Shown here one piece after another: positions 54,684-63,788 of a DNA stretch of 64,000 nucleotides; position 1 is the stretch's first letter, and every line of letters starts with the position of its first letter. The stretch is taken from positions 25,351 through 89,350 of the forward strand of contig JACNKR010000048.1 of NCBI GenBank assembly GCA_014381925.1, read 5' to 3'. The DNA is from Fidelibacterota bacterium. GTDB taxonomy: Bacteria > Fidelibacterota > Marinisomatia > SCGC-AAA003-L08 > GCA-2689995. Made by a program: the position numbers and the translations under genes. The notes under the pieces were generated by a model, which saw only the letters and a list, made by a program, of their open reading frames with translations, made no database searches and was not told where the DNA came from.

Positions 54684-57093
54684 TTTGAAAAAAATATTAC
54701 TTCTATTATTATTTTCTATATCAATCGCTCAAAATGGAATATTAATTAATGATATTCAAATTGTAGGGAATATTAGACTTTCAGAAAGTGATATAATACG
54801 AATTTCTAGATTACAGATTGGTGATTCTATTGATATGGAAGATATACAAAATGCAATCCGTAATCTCTCAAAATTAGAACAATTTAATGATATACAAGTT
54901 TTTGCTGATAATTCAAGTTTTGATGGTGTTACATTACAAATTATTGTTGAAGAATATCCTCTACTTAAAAACCTAGAATTTAGAGGAAATAAGAAATTAT
55001 CCGATAAAGTATTAGAAGAAAAAGCAAAATTAGTTAAGGGTACTTTATTATCTCCATTTAAAATATTTGAAGCAACACAGACCATATTAAATGAATATAA
55101 AGAAAAACATTTTCATAATGTAAAAATTGATACTGTATTAAGTCGAACAATTGAAAAAGATTATACAGACCTCGTTATCATAATAACTGAAAATAATAAA
55201 ACGAAAGTAAAAAAAGTAAATATTGAAGGAAATGAGGCATTTAGTGATTGGTCGTTACTTTTTAAGCAAATTAAATCAATAAATGCATATAAATGGTATT
55301 TACCATTTCGTGGCAAATTTGATAAAGATAAATTTAAAGAAGAAAAAGATCGTTTAACTGCATTTTATAAAAAGAAAGGTTACCGAGATTTTTATATTGT
55401 CGAAGAATCTGTTGACTTAATGGAAGATGAAAATGGATTATTAGTTAATTTGAAAATTTATGAGGGACCAAAATATTATTATAATAATATTTCATTTGAA
55501 GGGAATTTGATTCATGATGATGAAATACTTTCTCATGCCTTTAATATTAAAAGTGGTGATGTATATAACGAGGAAAAATTTCAATTAGGAATATATCAGG
55601 GGATTTACCCATTATATAGGGATGGTGGCTATTTTTATATTCAAGTTGAACCCCAAGTAGAGCCCATTGGAAAAGATTCATTAAATGTAAAATTTAGTAT
55701 AATGGAAAATCAAAAGGTTAAAATTCGTAAAATACATATTGCTGGAAATAATTACACAAATGAAAATGTTATTAGACGGTATTTGAAAATTTTCCCGGGT
55801 GAAATTTTTAGCCAAACTAAATTTGAAAATAGTGCGAGGGATATATTTATATTAAACTATTTTGAAAATGTAATTCCCAATTATTTGCCTTACGATGAAG
55901 ATGAAATCGATTTGATTTATGAAGTAATTGAAAAGAGGTCAGGAGTTGCTCAGTTATCAATGGGGTATAATGCTCAAATGGGTTTAACAGGCGGTGGTTC
56001 ATTCCAATTCCCTAATTTCAGAGGAACGGGACGATTGTTATCATTCAGTTATCAACGAGGAATAAATAATCAAAATCAAGGATATAATCAGCAACTCCCA
56101 TCATCTTATAATTCTTCATCAGTTGCTAATTATCAAAGTTTTTCTTTTAGTTTTACAGACCCGAGAATACTGGATACACCTAATTTAGTTGGAGTTTCAG
56201 CAAATTATTCTGAACGAGGGAGTTCTGCAAGTTATTTACAATTTGATATTAAACAAATTAGAGGTTCTGCTCGGTTAGGTAGAGAATTTAATTGGCCTGA
56301 TCGATATTTTGGGGGCTCTTGGAGTTTTTCAGTAGGGAATAGTAGGTATTTTGCCGATAACGAAAGTGAATTAACTGGATATTTTGGAGAAAGCATTTCA
56401 AATAGTATTGAAATTGCACCAGATGGTTCACCATATTTTTCAACATCAGGAATTTCATTTACTCAAACAATTCAAAGAGATAGCCGAAATCATCCTGAAT
56501 TTCCATCCAATGGTTCTAAATTTATTTGGTCTTCTACTTTTTCAGGTTCTTTCCTTGGAGGTGATGAAGATTATCATAAACATCGATTTAATTTTGATTT
56601 TTATTCACCTTTAACAAAAAAATTAGTAATTCATTCAAATTATATAATGGGTGCTATAAAACAAATTCCTGTCTCAGAAGGACAACGAAGTATAATTAAT
56701 CCGAATGCTAAATTTATTATGGGGGGAAGCGGTATGCCTTATGGTGAAATGTTGAGAGGGTATGCAGATAATACGGTTGGGCCTTATGGAACATATAGAC
56801 CAAAAGGTGGAAATATTATTTTAAAATATTCTTTAGAACTTCGTTTGTCTCTAGCAAAAAGTCCTACGGTTTATGCCTTAGCTTTTGCTGAAGCAGGCAA
56901 TGTTTGGTCAAATTTTGATACAGTTGATATTAATTATTTAAAAAGATCTGTAGGTGTTGGAATTAGAGCATATATGCCCATGTTGGGAATGCTTGGATTT
57001 GATGCCGGTTATGGTATTGATGATACTATAATTGATAGTGATTCTAAACCACAAGGCTGGAATTATCACTTTTTGTTTGGAATGCCTTTATAA
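54676..57093 (+). CDS. bamA: Outer-membrane protein assembly factor BamA
   Basis: The central beta-barrel insertase of the outer membrane, 805 residues. After a signal peptide (ends near ISIAQ) come five POTRA domains (for example IQIVGNIRLSESDIIRISRL, LEFRGNKKLSDKVLEEKA, VNIEGNEAFSDW, ISFEGNLIHDDEIL, IHIAGNNYTNENVIRRYL). The barrel carries the FMGGSGMPYGEMLRGY segment matching the lid-lock motif region (VRGF) and ends near the final strand. It sits between uppS and skp, as in many Gram-negatives. Confidence 0.95.
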   Translation: MINLKKILLLLLFSISIAQNGILINDIQIVGNIRLSESDIIRISRLQIGDSIDMEDIQNAIRNLSKLEQFNDIQVFADNSSFDGVTLQIIVEEYPLLKNLEFRGNKKLSDKVLEEKAKLVKGTLLSPFKIFEATQTILNEYKEKHFHNVKIDTVLSRTIEKDYTDLVIIITENNKTKVKKVNIEGNEAFSDWSLLFKQIKSINAYKWYLPFRGKFDKDKFKEEKDRLTAFYKKKGYRDFYIVEESVDLMEDENGLLVNLKIYEGPKYYYNNISFEGNLIHDDEILSHAFNIKSGDVYNEEKFQLGIYQGIYPLYRDGGYFYIQVEPQVEPIGKDSLNVKFSIMENQKVKIRKIHIAGNNYTNENVIRRYLKIFPGEIFSQTKFENSARDIFILNYFENVIPNYLPYDEDEIDLIYEVIEKRSGVAQLSMGYNAQMGLTGGGSFQFPNFRGTGRLLSFSYQRGINNQNQGYNQQLPSSYNSSSVANYQSFSFSFTDPRILDTPNLVGVSANYSERGSSASYLQFDIKQIRGSARLGREFNWPDRYFGGSWSFSVGNSRYFADNESELTGYFGESISNSIEIAPDGSPYFSTSGISFTQTIQRDSRNHPEFPSNGSKFIWSSTFSGSFLGGDEDYHKHRFNFDFYSPLTKKLVIHSNYIMGAIKQIPVSEGQRSIINPNAKFIMGGSGMPYGEMLRGYADNTVGPYGTYRPKGGNIILKYSLELRLSLAKSPTVYALAFAEAGNVWSNFDTVDINYLKRSVGVGIRAYMPMLGMLGFDAGYGIDDTIIDSDSKPQGWNYHFLFGMPL

Positions 57094-57125
57094 GTTAATT
57101 TATGAATATGAATACAAGGAGTAAA

Positions 57126-57656
57126 ATGAAAAATAGAATGAGAATAGTTGGATTATTTTTATTATTAATACCTGCAATCAGTTTTGCAGATATTAAAATT
57201 GGATATGTAAATTCAAATAGAATTATGGCTGAATATGAACCAGTTAGAGATATTCAAATTGAATTAGAAAAAGAACAGCGAAAATTAGAAATTGAATTTA
57301 ACCGAATATTAGAAAACATTGATAGCTTGCGTCAAGATTATGAAAGACAACGCTTACTAATGAGTGATGATCGTCGTCAAAATCGTGAACAAGAAATTGT
57401 AAATCTTGAACGAACTGCTCAAGAATTTCAGATGAAAAAGTTTGGTCCTGAGGGTGATATTACTCGAATGCAAAATCAAAAGCTTCAACCTGTTTTAGAA
57501 AAAGTACAAACAGCAATTGATGTTATCGCAAAAGAACGCGGTTTTGATTATATACTAGATGCAATGACGGGTTCAATCTTATATGCTTTACCTCAATATG
57601 ATTTAACTGAAGATATAATCAAAGAATTAAAAAAGAACACAACATCAAATAGATAA
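57126..57656 (+). CDS. skp: OmpH/Skp-family periplasmic chaperone
   Basis: Skp holds unfolded outer-membrane proteins on the way to BamA. A signal peptide (MKNRMRIVGLFLLLIPAISFA) is followed by the characteristic DIKIGYVNSNRIM and a long Glu/Gln/Arg-rich coiled coil (about 45-120), and the end returns to a strand (YILDAMTGSILYA). I start at ATG 57126, six bases after AAGGAG, not at the ATG at 57102. The mature size of about 155 residues matches the family. Confidence 0.92.
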   Translation: MKNRMRIVGLFLLLIPAISFADIKIGYVNSNRIMAEYEPVRDIQIELEKEQRKLEIEFNRILENIDSLRQDYERQRLLMSDDRRQNREQEIVNLERTAQEFQMKKFGPEGDITRMQNQKLQPVLEKVQTAIDVIAKERGFDYILDAMTGSILYALPQYDLTEDIIKELKKNTTSNR

Positions 57657-57660
57657 TAAT

Positions 57661-58683
57661 TTGGTATTGGTTTCAGAAATAGCAAACCGAATTAATGGTA
57701 AAATTGAAGGCAACTCTAATTTAGAAATTAGTGGAGTATGTGATATAAAAGAAGGAATTGAAGGAAGAATAACTTTTCTTGGTAATTCTAAATATTTACC
57801 TTTTTTAAATTCTACTAAATCTTCGGCTGTAATTATCAATAAAAGTCAAAAAATTGATTCTTTAGAGAAAACTTTTATTAGAGTTGATAATCCTCATTTA
57901 GGATTTGCTCAGACACTTAAAATTTTTCAAAATCCAATTGAAACTTATTCGGATATACATTCCTCTGCAATTATTGATAAAAGTGTGATTATTGGTAAAA
58001 ATGTTTCTATTGGACCCAATGTAATAATTGGTAAAGATTCAGTTATTTCTAATAATTGTACAATTGCAGGTGGCGTTTTTATTGATAAAAATTGTAAGTT
58101 AGGGGAAAATTGTACAATTAATCCAAATGTAACTATTTATATTAATTCTCAAATTGGAAATAATGTAAACATAGATTCAGGGACAGTTATTGGTGCAGAT
58201 GGTTTTGGTTGGGTTACAGATAAAGGGAAGCATCATAAAATTCCACATATCGGAAATGTTAAAATTGAAGATAATGTGTGGATAGGTGCAAACTGTACAA
58301 TTGATCGAGGTACTTTTAAATCGACAACAATCGGTAATTCATGCAAACTGGATAATCAAATTCATATTGCACACAATGTAATTCTTGGGATAAATTGTTT
58401 AATTGCAGGTCAAACAGGGATTGCAGGAAGTACAATTATTGAAGACAATGTAACAATTGCGGGTCAATGTGGAATTGGTGATAATTTAATAATTGGAAAA
58501 AATAGTATAATTGCAGCTAAATCTGCTATTTTACAATCATTACCATCTGATTCTTTTGTATCAGGAAATCCAGCGAGAAATCATAAAAAACGGATTAAAC
58601 AAGAATTTATTATTCAGCAATTACCCGAAATGCTATTGCGAATAAGGAAGCTTGAAAATAATTTTGAAGTAACTAAAGAGTAA
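57661..58683 (+). CDS. lpxD: UDP-3-O-acylglucosamine N-acyltransferase
   Basis: LpxD adds the second acyl chain in lipid A synthesis. The N-terminal domain (ITFLGNSKYLPFL) and long left-handed beta-helix of hexapeptide repeats (VIIGKNVSIGPNVIIGKDSV...) are clear, with the LpxD segment VIGADGFGWV and the catalytic His in IAHNVILG. It has 340 residues and starts with TTG four bases after the skp stop. Confidence 0.94.
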   Translation: MVLVSEIANRINGKIEGNSNLEISGVCDIKEGIEGRITFLGNSKYLPFLNSTKSSAVIINKSQKIDSLEKTFIRVDNPHLGFAQTLKIFQNPIETYSDIHSSAIIDKSVIIGKNVSIGPNVIIGKDSVISNNCTIAGGVFIDKNCKLGENCTINPNVTIYINSQIGNNVNIDSGTVIGADGFGWVTDKGKHHKIPHIGNVKIEDNVWIGANCTIDRGTFKSTTIGNSCKLDNQIHIAHNVILGINCLIAGQTGIAGSTIIEDNVTIAGQCGIGDNLIIGKNSIIAAKSAILQSLPSDSFVSGNPARNHKKRIKQEFIIQQLPEMLLRIRKLENNFEVTKE

Positions 58684-58686
58684 AAT

Positions 58687-60102
58687 TTGCCAGAAAGCTA
58701 TAGACATTCTAATTATCAGAGTACAATAAAAAGTGAAGCGAGTATTAAAGGTGTTGGGTTACATACAGGTGTTCAATGTACAGCAATATTTAAACCTGCT
58801 CCCGTAAATTCTGGAATTCGATTTAAACGATTAGATTTACAAGATTGTCCTGAAATATTAGCAGATATTGACCATGTAATTGATATATCACGAGGAACAA
58901 CCATTGGAGAAAATGGTAATCGAATTCATACGGTTGAACATGTACTTGCTGCAGTTGTTGGGCTTCAAATTGATAATATTTTAATTGAGTTGACAGAAAA
59001 AGAACCTCCTGTAATGGATGGAAGTTGTAAACCATTCATCGATATTTTACTTGAATCTGGAATTGAATCTCAAAATGCACAACGGAATGAACTTGTAATT
59101 GATAGAACAATTACATATAGTGACCCAGATAGAGGTGTTGATATTCATGTTCTTCCTTCAGATTGTTTCCGAATTACTTTTATGACGGATTATAAATTTC
59201 CATCATTAGGAACACAATATACAGCAATTTATTCATTAGAACATGATTTTGTTGACCGTATATCACCTGCTCGAACATTTTGTTTTTTCTCTGAAATAAA
59301 ACATTTAAAAGATCAAGGATTAATTAAAGGGGGTTCTGTTGATAATGCATTGGTATTTTTAGATCGAGAAGTAGAAGATTCCGAAATTGAAGATCTTCGT
59401 AAGATGTTTGGTATTACATCTAAAGTTTTTTGTGGTGAAAATGGTATTTTAAATGGTGTAAAACTACGATTTGACAATGAACCTGTCCGGCACAAGGTAT
59501 TGGATTTAGTAGGCGATTTAGCCTTACTCGGAATGCCAATTAAAGGACATATAATTGCAGCGAGGTCAGGCCATGCAGCAAATGTAGAATTAGTTAAAAA
59601 AATTAAAAAAACATATTCTAAGAAAATGGCTTTAAAACGAAGAAGCCAATTATCAAATTTAGCAAAATTTGATATACACGCAATTTTACAAATTATGCCA
59701 CATCGATATCCATTTTTATTAATTGACAGAGTATTAGATGTTGTTCCTGGGAAAATTGTTCATGCAATAAAAAATGTGACAATTAATGAGCAGTTTTTTC
59801 AAGGTCATTTTCCGGGGCAACCTATAATGCCGGGTGTTTTGATTTTGGAAGCAATGGCACAGGCAGGTGGATTTTTAATTTTAAATTCGATACCAAACCC
59901 AGATACGAAATTAATGTATTTTTCAGCTATTAATAATTCAAGATTTAAAAAAATTGTCATTCCGGGTGACCAAGTATTATTTGAAGTAAAATTACTTAAA
60001 TTTAGAATGGGTACATGTAAAATTTCAGGAGTAGCAACGGTAGATGGTGAAGTTGTTGCATTTGCTGAATTAATGGCATCCATTGTAGATAAAAGAGGAT
60101 AA
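58687..60102 (+). CDS. lpxC/fabZ: Bifunctional LpxC deacetylase / FabZ dehydratase
   Basis: One 471-residue protein joins two enzymes. The N-terminal part (about 1-305) is LpxC, the zinc deacetylase that commits to lipid [40 protein letters not shown], and [14 protein letters not shown] with a zinc ligand. The C-terminal part (about 325-471) is FabZ, the 3-hydroxyacyl-ACP dehydratase: [13 protein letters not shown] and [20 protein letters not shown] with the catalytic His and Glu. The fusion is known from Bacteroidetes and relatives. It starts with TTG. Confidence 0.95.
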   Translation: MPESYRHSNYQSTIKSEASIKGVGLHTGVQCTAIFKPAPVNSGIRFKRLDLQDCPEILADIDHVIDISRGTTIGENGNRIHTVEHVLAAVVGLQIDNILIELTEKEPPVMDGSCKPFIDILLESGIESQNAQRNELVIDRTITYSDPDRGVDIHVLPSDCFRITFMTDYKFPSLGTQYTAIYSLEHDFVDRISPARTFCFFSEIKHLKDQGLIKGGSVDNALVFLDREVEDSEIEDLRKMFGITSKVFCGENGILNGVKLRFDNEPVRHKVLDLVGDLALLGMPIKGHIIAARSGHAANVELVKKIKKTYSKKMALKRRSQLSNLAKFDIHAILQIMPHRYPFLLIDRVLDVVPGKIVHAIKNVTINEQFFQGHFPGQPIMPGVLILEAMAQAGGFLILNSIPNPDTKLMYFSAINNSRFKKIVIPGDQVLFEVKLLKFRMGTCKISGVATVDGEVVAFAELMASIVDKRG

Positions 60103-60104
60103 GC

Positions 60105-60881
60105 ATTTTTCCAAAAATTCATCCAACTGCTATTGTAGATTCATCTGCACAAATTGATGATGATGTAGTTATTTCACCATTTGCAATTATTGAAAATGAT
60201 GTTCATATTCAAAGTGGAACAACTATTTCAGCTCATGCAGTTATTCGGGAATTTACTACCGTAGGAAAAAATTGTAAAATTTTTCAACATTCAGTGATTG
60301 GTGAAATCCCACAAGATTTAAAATTTGGTGGAGAAAAATCAGAATTAATTATTGGAAATAATACAACCGTTAGAGAATTCTGCACATTAAATAGAGGAAC
60401 ATTCGAATCTAAAAAAACAAAAATTGGAAGTGATGTTTTATTAATGGCTTATGTTCATATAGCCCATGATTGTAATGTGGGTAATAATGTTATATTAGCA
60501 AATGGTGTACAACTTGGTGGACATGTCCATATTGGAAACCATGCTATTATTGGTGGAATGACACCTATCCATCAGTTTTGTAAAGTGGGTGAGCATGCAA
60601 TGGTTGGAGGGGGTTTTAGAGTTGTACAGGATGTTCCACCCTTCATTTTAGCTGCTGGAGAGCCATTAAAATATAATGGATTAAATTCTCTTGGATTAAG
60701 ACGAAGGGGCTTTTCTTCCAAAGTTAGAAAATTGATTAAAGAAACTTATAAAACTATATATCATTCAGACTTGAATATTAGTTCTGCAATAAAAAAAATT
60801 AAAGAGACAATAGATGTTTCTGTTCCAGAGGTGCAAACCATAATTTCATTTATCGAAAAAAGTGACCGAGGGCTCGTTTAA
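60105..60881 (+). CDS. lpxA: UDP-N-acetylglucosamine acyltransferase
   Basis: LpxA performs the first acylation of lipid A synthesis. The beta-helix hexapeptides begin right after the operon neighbour (KIHPTAIVDSSAQIDDDVVI), and IGEIPQDLKF, REFCTLNRGT and the catalytic His in MAYVHIAHDCNVG are diagnostic. The first canonical start (GTG 60294) would remove 63 residues. The frame is open upstream, and ATT 60105 lies five bases after AGAGGA, giving 258 residues, the normal length. The ATT start is an inference. Confidence 0.9.
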   Translation: MFPKIHPTAIVDSSAQIDDDVVISPFAIIENDVHIQSGTTISAHAVIREFTTVGKNCKIFQHSVIGEIPQDLKFGGEKSELIIGNNTTVREFCTLNRGTFESKKTKIGSDVLLMAYVHIAHDCNVGNNVILANGVQLGGHVHIGNHAIIGGMTPIHQFCKVGEHAMVGGGFRVVQDVPPFILAAGEPLKYNGLNSLGLRRRGFSSKVRKLIKETYKTIYHSDLNISSAIKKIKETIDVSVPEVQTIISFIEKSDRGLV

Positions 60882-61452
60882 ATTTATATTAATATTTATT
60901 CCTGTGTTATTGTGGTGCACTCCATTACAAGACCGCATTTATAATTATTCTTCAATACCTCAAATTCAGTATCAAGAGTCATTAATTCAGACAGGACTTT
61001 TGTTTAATATTAATAATGACTTTACTTCCTATGCTATTTATAGTCAATTTTGGGCTTCAACTAATTTGGCAATTGTTGGTAGTATTGCACCTTATAATTC
61101 AGGAACTGATTTATATCATTATCAATATATTGGAATAAATTATAGGTCCATTAATGAAGAGAATAATTTTTCACCAATTAGCATAAATACTGGAATGCAT
61201 CGATTAATTAATAAAAAAATAACAGGAAATGATCGCTGGTTTCAATTTGGTATGGATTTCCATAAGTTGATATTAAATAAAAAAATTTCATTTTCTTGGA
61301 AAAATTATTTTACTAAATCAGAATCATTAAAAATAATTGGACTCCATTATGTACACTCAATATTTAATAAACTAAATTTGGGATATGGAATACAATATCA
61401 ATTTACTAATCCTAATTTATCTTTTAATTTAAATATAGAATTTCCAATATGA
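60862..61452 (+). CDS. Exported protein of unknown function between lpxA and dxr
   Basis: A hydrophobic N-terminal segment (FKFILIFIPVLLW) is followed by about 170 residues with alternating aromatic and polar strands (LIQTGLLFNINNDFTSYAIYSQFW, YHYQYIGINYRS) ending in LSFNLNIEFPI, which suggests a small outer-membrane barrel. It starts with GTG inside the end of lpxA (20 bp overlap) and overlaps dxr by 4 bp. It is firmly embedded in the lipid A/isoprenoid operon, so an envelope role is likely. Family not recognised. Confidence 0.6.
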   Translation: MTEGSFKFILIFIPVLLWCTPLQDRIYNYSSIPQIQYQESLIQTGLLFNINNDFTSYAIYSQFWASTNLAIVGSIAPYNSGTDLYHYQYIGINYRSINEENNFSPISINTGMHRLINKKITGNDRWFQFGMDFHKLILNKKISFSWKNYFTKSESLKIIGLHYVHSIFNKLNLGYGIQYQFTNPNLSFNLNIEFPI

Positions 61453-62594
61453 AAAAATTAGGAATACTTGGTTCAACAGGTTCAATTGGAACTCAAGCTT
61501 TAGAGGTGATAGATGTATTACTGAATCAATTTCAAATTATTTACCTTACAGCAAATAACAATATTGAATTGCTTATAAAACAGGCTGAAAAATATAATCC
61601 TAAATTTATATGTATTGGAAATTCTGAATTAAAGGATAAACTTAAAATATCTTTAAAAAATAAGGATATTGAAATTTTTTATGGGCGGGAAGGGTTGTTA
61701 GAAATTTCGTCTTGTAATGAGGTTGATATTTGTTTAAATGCTTTGGTTGGTGCTTCGGGTATGGAACCTACAATTAATGCTTTAGAGGGTAGAGTAGATA
61801 TTGCACTTTCAAATAAAGAAAGTATGGTCATGGCTGGAGACTTTATTACTCAATTAAAACAAAAAAATAATTGTAAAATTTTTCCTGTCGATTCGGAGCA
61901 TAGTGCAATTTGGCAATGTATAGTTGGTGAAAATAATAAAGATATTAAAAAACTTATTTTAACCGGAAGTGGTGGACCATTTAGAACACGAGATTATTCA
62001 ACTTTTAATAATGTAACTGTAGATGAGGCTCTTGCACATCCCAATTGGGAAATGGGTCGAAAAATTTCAATTGATTCTGCAACAATGATGAATAAAGGGC
62101 TTGAAGTAATTGAAGCAAAATGGTTATTTGATATTCCTTCAAATGCAATTGATATTATTATACACCCTCAGTCAATAATTCATTCAATGGTTGAATTTAA
62201 AGATAGCTCAATAAAGGCTCAACTTGGTGTACCTGATATGAAAGTACCAATTCAATATGCATTAACTTACCCAAAACATATAGAGTCAGATTGGGAAACT
62301 TTAAATTTAGCAGAAATTGGGACTTTAACTTTTGAAAAACCTGATGTAGTAAAATTTAAATGTATTAAATTAGCATATCAAGCAATCAATGAATCTAACT
62401 CATATTCTGTTGTATTGAATGTTGCAAATGACACAACAGTTCAGGCATTTTTAGATAAAAAGATTAAATTTAATGATATTCCACGATTAAATGAATTAGC
62501 GATGGAAACTCACCCTAACACAAATTCTAATGATTTAAAAACAATTCAAGATTTATCTCATTGGACAGAAAAATTTATTAAGGACCAATTATGA
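61449..62594 (+). CDS. dxr: 1-deoxy-D-xylulose 5-phosphate reductoisomerase
   Basis: Dxr makes 2-C-methyl-erythritol 4-phosphate in the non-mevalonate isoprenoid pathway that feeds UppS. The NADPH motif GILGSTGSIGTQALEV, the segment ALVGASGMEPTI, the metal/substrate residues in ALSNKESMVMAG and PVDSEHSAIWQC, and the LTGSGGPFR and HPNWEMGRKISIDSATMMNK blocks are all present. It has 381 residues and overlaps both neighbours by 4 bp. Confidence 0.95.
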   Translation: MKKLGILGSTGSIGTQALEVIDVLLNQFQIIYLTANNNIELLIKQAEKYNPKFICIGNSELKDKLKISLKNKDIEIFYGREGLLEISSCNEVDICLNALVGASGMEPTINALEGRVDIALSNKESMVMAGDFITQLKQKNNCKIFPVDSEHSAIWQCIVGENNKDIKKLILTGSGGPFRTRDYSTFNNVTVDEALAHPNWEMGRKISIDSATMMNKGLEVIEAKWLFDIPSNAIDIIIHPQSIIHSMVEFKDSSIKAQLGVPDMKVPIQYALTYPKHIESDWETLNLAEIGTLTFEKPDVVKFKCIKLAYQAINESNSYSVVLNVANDTTVQAFLDKKIKFNDIPRLNELAMETHPNTNSNDLKTIQDLSHWTEKFIKDQL

Positions 62595-63658
62595 TTTTTA
62601 TATTTTCGTTTATTTTTTTATTAGGTATTCTTGTATTTGTACATGAACTTGGCCATTTTATGGCTGCACGCTCAGTGGGTATGCGTGTAGAGAAATTTTA
62701 TATAGGATATAACCTTTTTGGGCTTGGGATAAAAAAAATGTATAAGGGGACTGAATATGGCATTGGTCTATTTCCTCTTGGAGGATATGTAAAAGTTGCA
62801 GGTGTAATTGATGAAAGTTTAGATCCTGTGAATACAGGGGCCCCCGATGAATTTAATTCAAAATCACCTCTTCAAAAAATATGGTTTTTATCTGCAGGTG
62901 TAATTATGAATATGATCCTTGCATTATTCGTATTTACATTAATTACATTTAATTTAGGAATTGGAAATGTTAGTGAAGGATCTATTATTGGGGACATAAT
63001 TCCTGATTATCCTGCTGAAAAAGTAGGATTAATAAGTGGAGATGAAATTATTGCAATTAATGGAATTGATGTTTCATCTTGGGATGATCTTACTTCTATA
63101 ATATATAAAAAACCAAATGAGAATATAAATTTAACATGGAAACGAAATAATTTAATATTAACTGATTCGATAAAAACTATTTCAACTGAAAAATTAATTG
63201 GTGATGAAATAAAAGAAATTGGAATGATTGGAATTGCTCCCGTGATTACACAGGAAAAAGTATCGCTCACTAAATCATTTTCTGCAGGCTATAACAAAAC
63301 AGTTTATTGGTTTAAAATGACTGTAAAATCCATGACAATGATAATTTCGGGCTCTGCTTCATTAGATGAAATTGGAGGTCCGATTATGATTGCGAAAATG
63401 GCTGGTGAATCGGCCAAAGCAGGTATTTGGAATTGGCTCAATTTAATGGCAATAATTAGTATAAACTTAGCATTTTTAAATTTATTGCCTATACCAGGAT
63501 TAGATGGTGGACATATATTTTTCACTGCAATTGAAGGAATTATAAGAAGAGATTTACCATTAAGACTCAAATTAGGAATTCAACAAGTGGGTATGTTAAT
63601 GTTACTTTCCTTAATGGTTCTTGTTATATATAACGATATTTCTCGATTGTTAAATTAA
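62591..63658 (+). CDS. rseP: RseP-family site-2 intramembrane metalloprotease
   Basis: A zinc intramembrane protease of 355 residues that cuts anti-sigma factors or signal-peptide remnants. HELGHF (HExxH) lies in the first transmembrane helix, one PDZ domain follows at about 115-190 (GDIIPDYPAEKVGLISGDEIIAING), and the second catalytic motif with LDGGH lies in NLLPIPGLDGGHIFF. It has one PDZ domain where E. coli RseP has two. It closes the envelope operon; no cdsA is present between uppS and here. Confidence 0.93.
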   Translation: MIFIFSFIFLLGILVFVHELGHFMAARSVGMRVEKFYIGYNLFGLGIKKMYKGTEYGIGLFPLGGYVKVAGVIDESLDPVNTGAPDEFNSKSPLQKIWFLSAGVIMNMILALFVFTLITFNLGIGNVSEGSIIGDIIPDYPAEKVGLISGDEIIAINGIDVSSWDDLTSIIYKKPNENINLTWKRNNLILTDSIKTISTEKLIGDEIKEIGMIGIAPVITQEKVSLTKSFSAGYNKTVYWFKMTVKSMTMIISGSASLDEIGGPIMIAKMAGESAKAGIWNWLNLMAIISINLAFLNLLPIPGLDGGHIFFTAIEGIIRRDLPLRLKLGIQQVGMLMLLSLMVLVIYNDISRLLN

Positions 63659-63788
63659 TAATTGTTTTTTTTAAAATTATAAATATAGTTTCAAAATAGA
63701 ATATTAACCTAAATTGTAAAAGTTTCTAACGGGTAATTATTTTAAAAAGTCACCCATTATTTAGTAAATATTATTAAAAGGAATTTTT

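Noticed and set aside
58687..60102. LpxC-FabZ fusion as a novelty
   Set aside because: This fusion is established in Bacteroidetes and related groups; it serves here as a taxonomic clue.
60294..60881. lpxA starting at GTG 60294
   Set aside because: It would remove 63 conserved residues of the beta-helix; the frame is open upstream to an ATT with a good ribosome site.
63659..63788. Possible CRISPR repeat or crRNA element upstream of cas12a
   Set aside because: I see no TCTAC-loop-GTAGA type hairpin and no repeated unit; TAACGGGT and ACCCATTA make only a mismatched stem with a 17-base loop.
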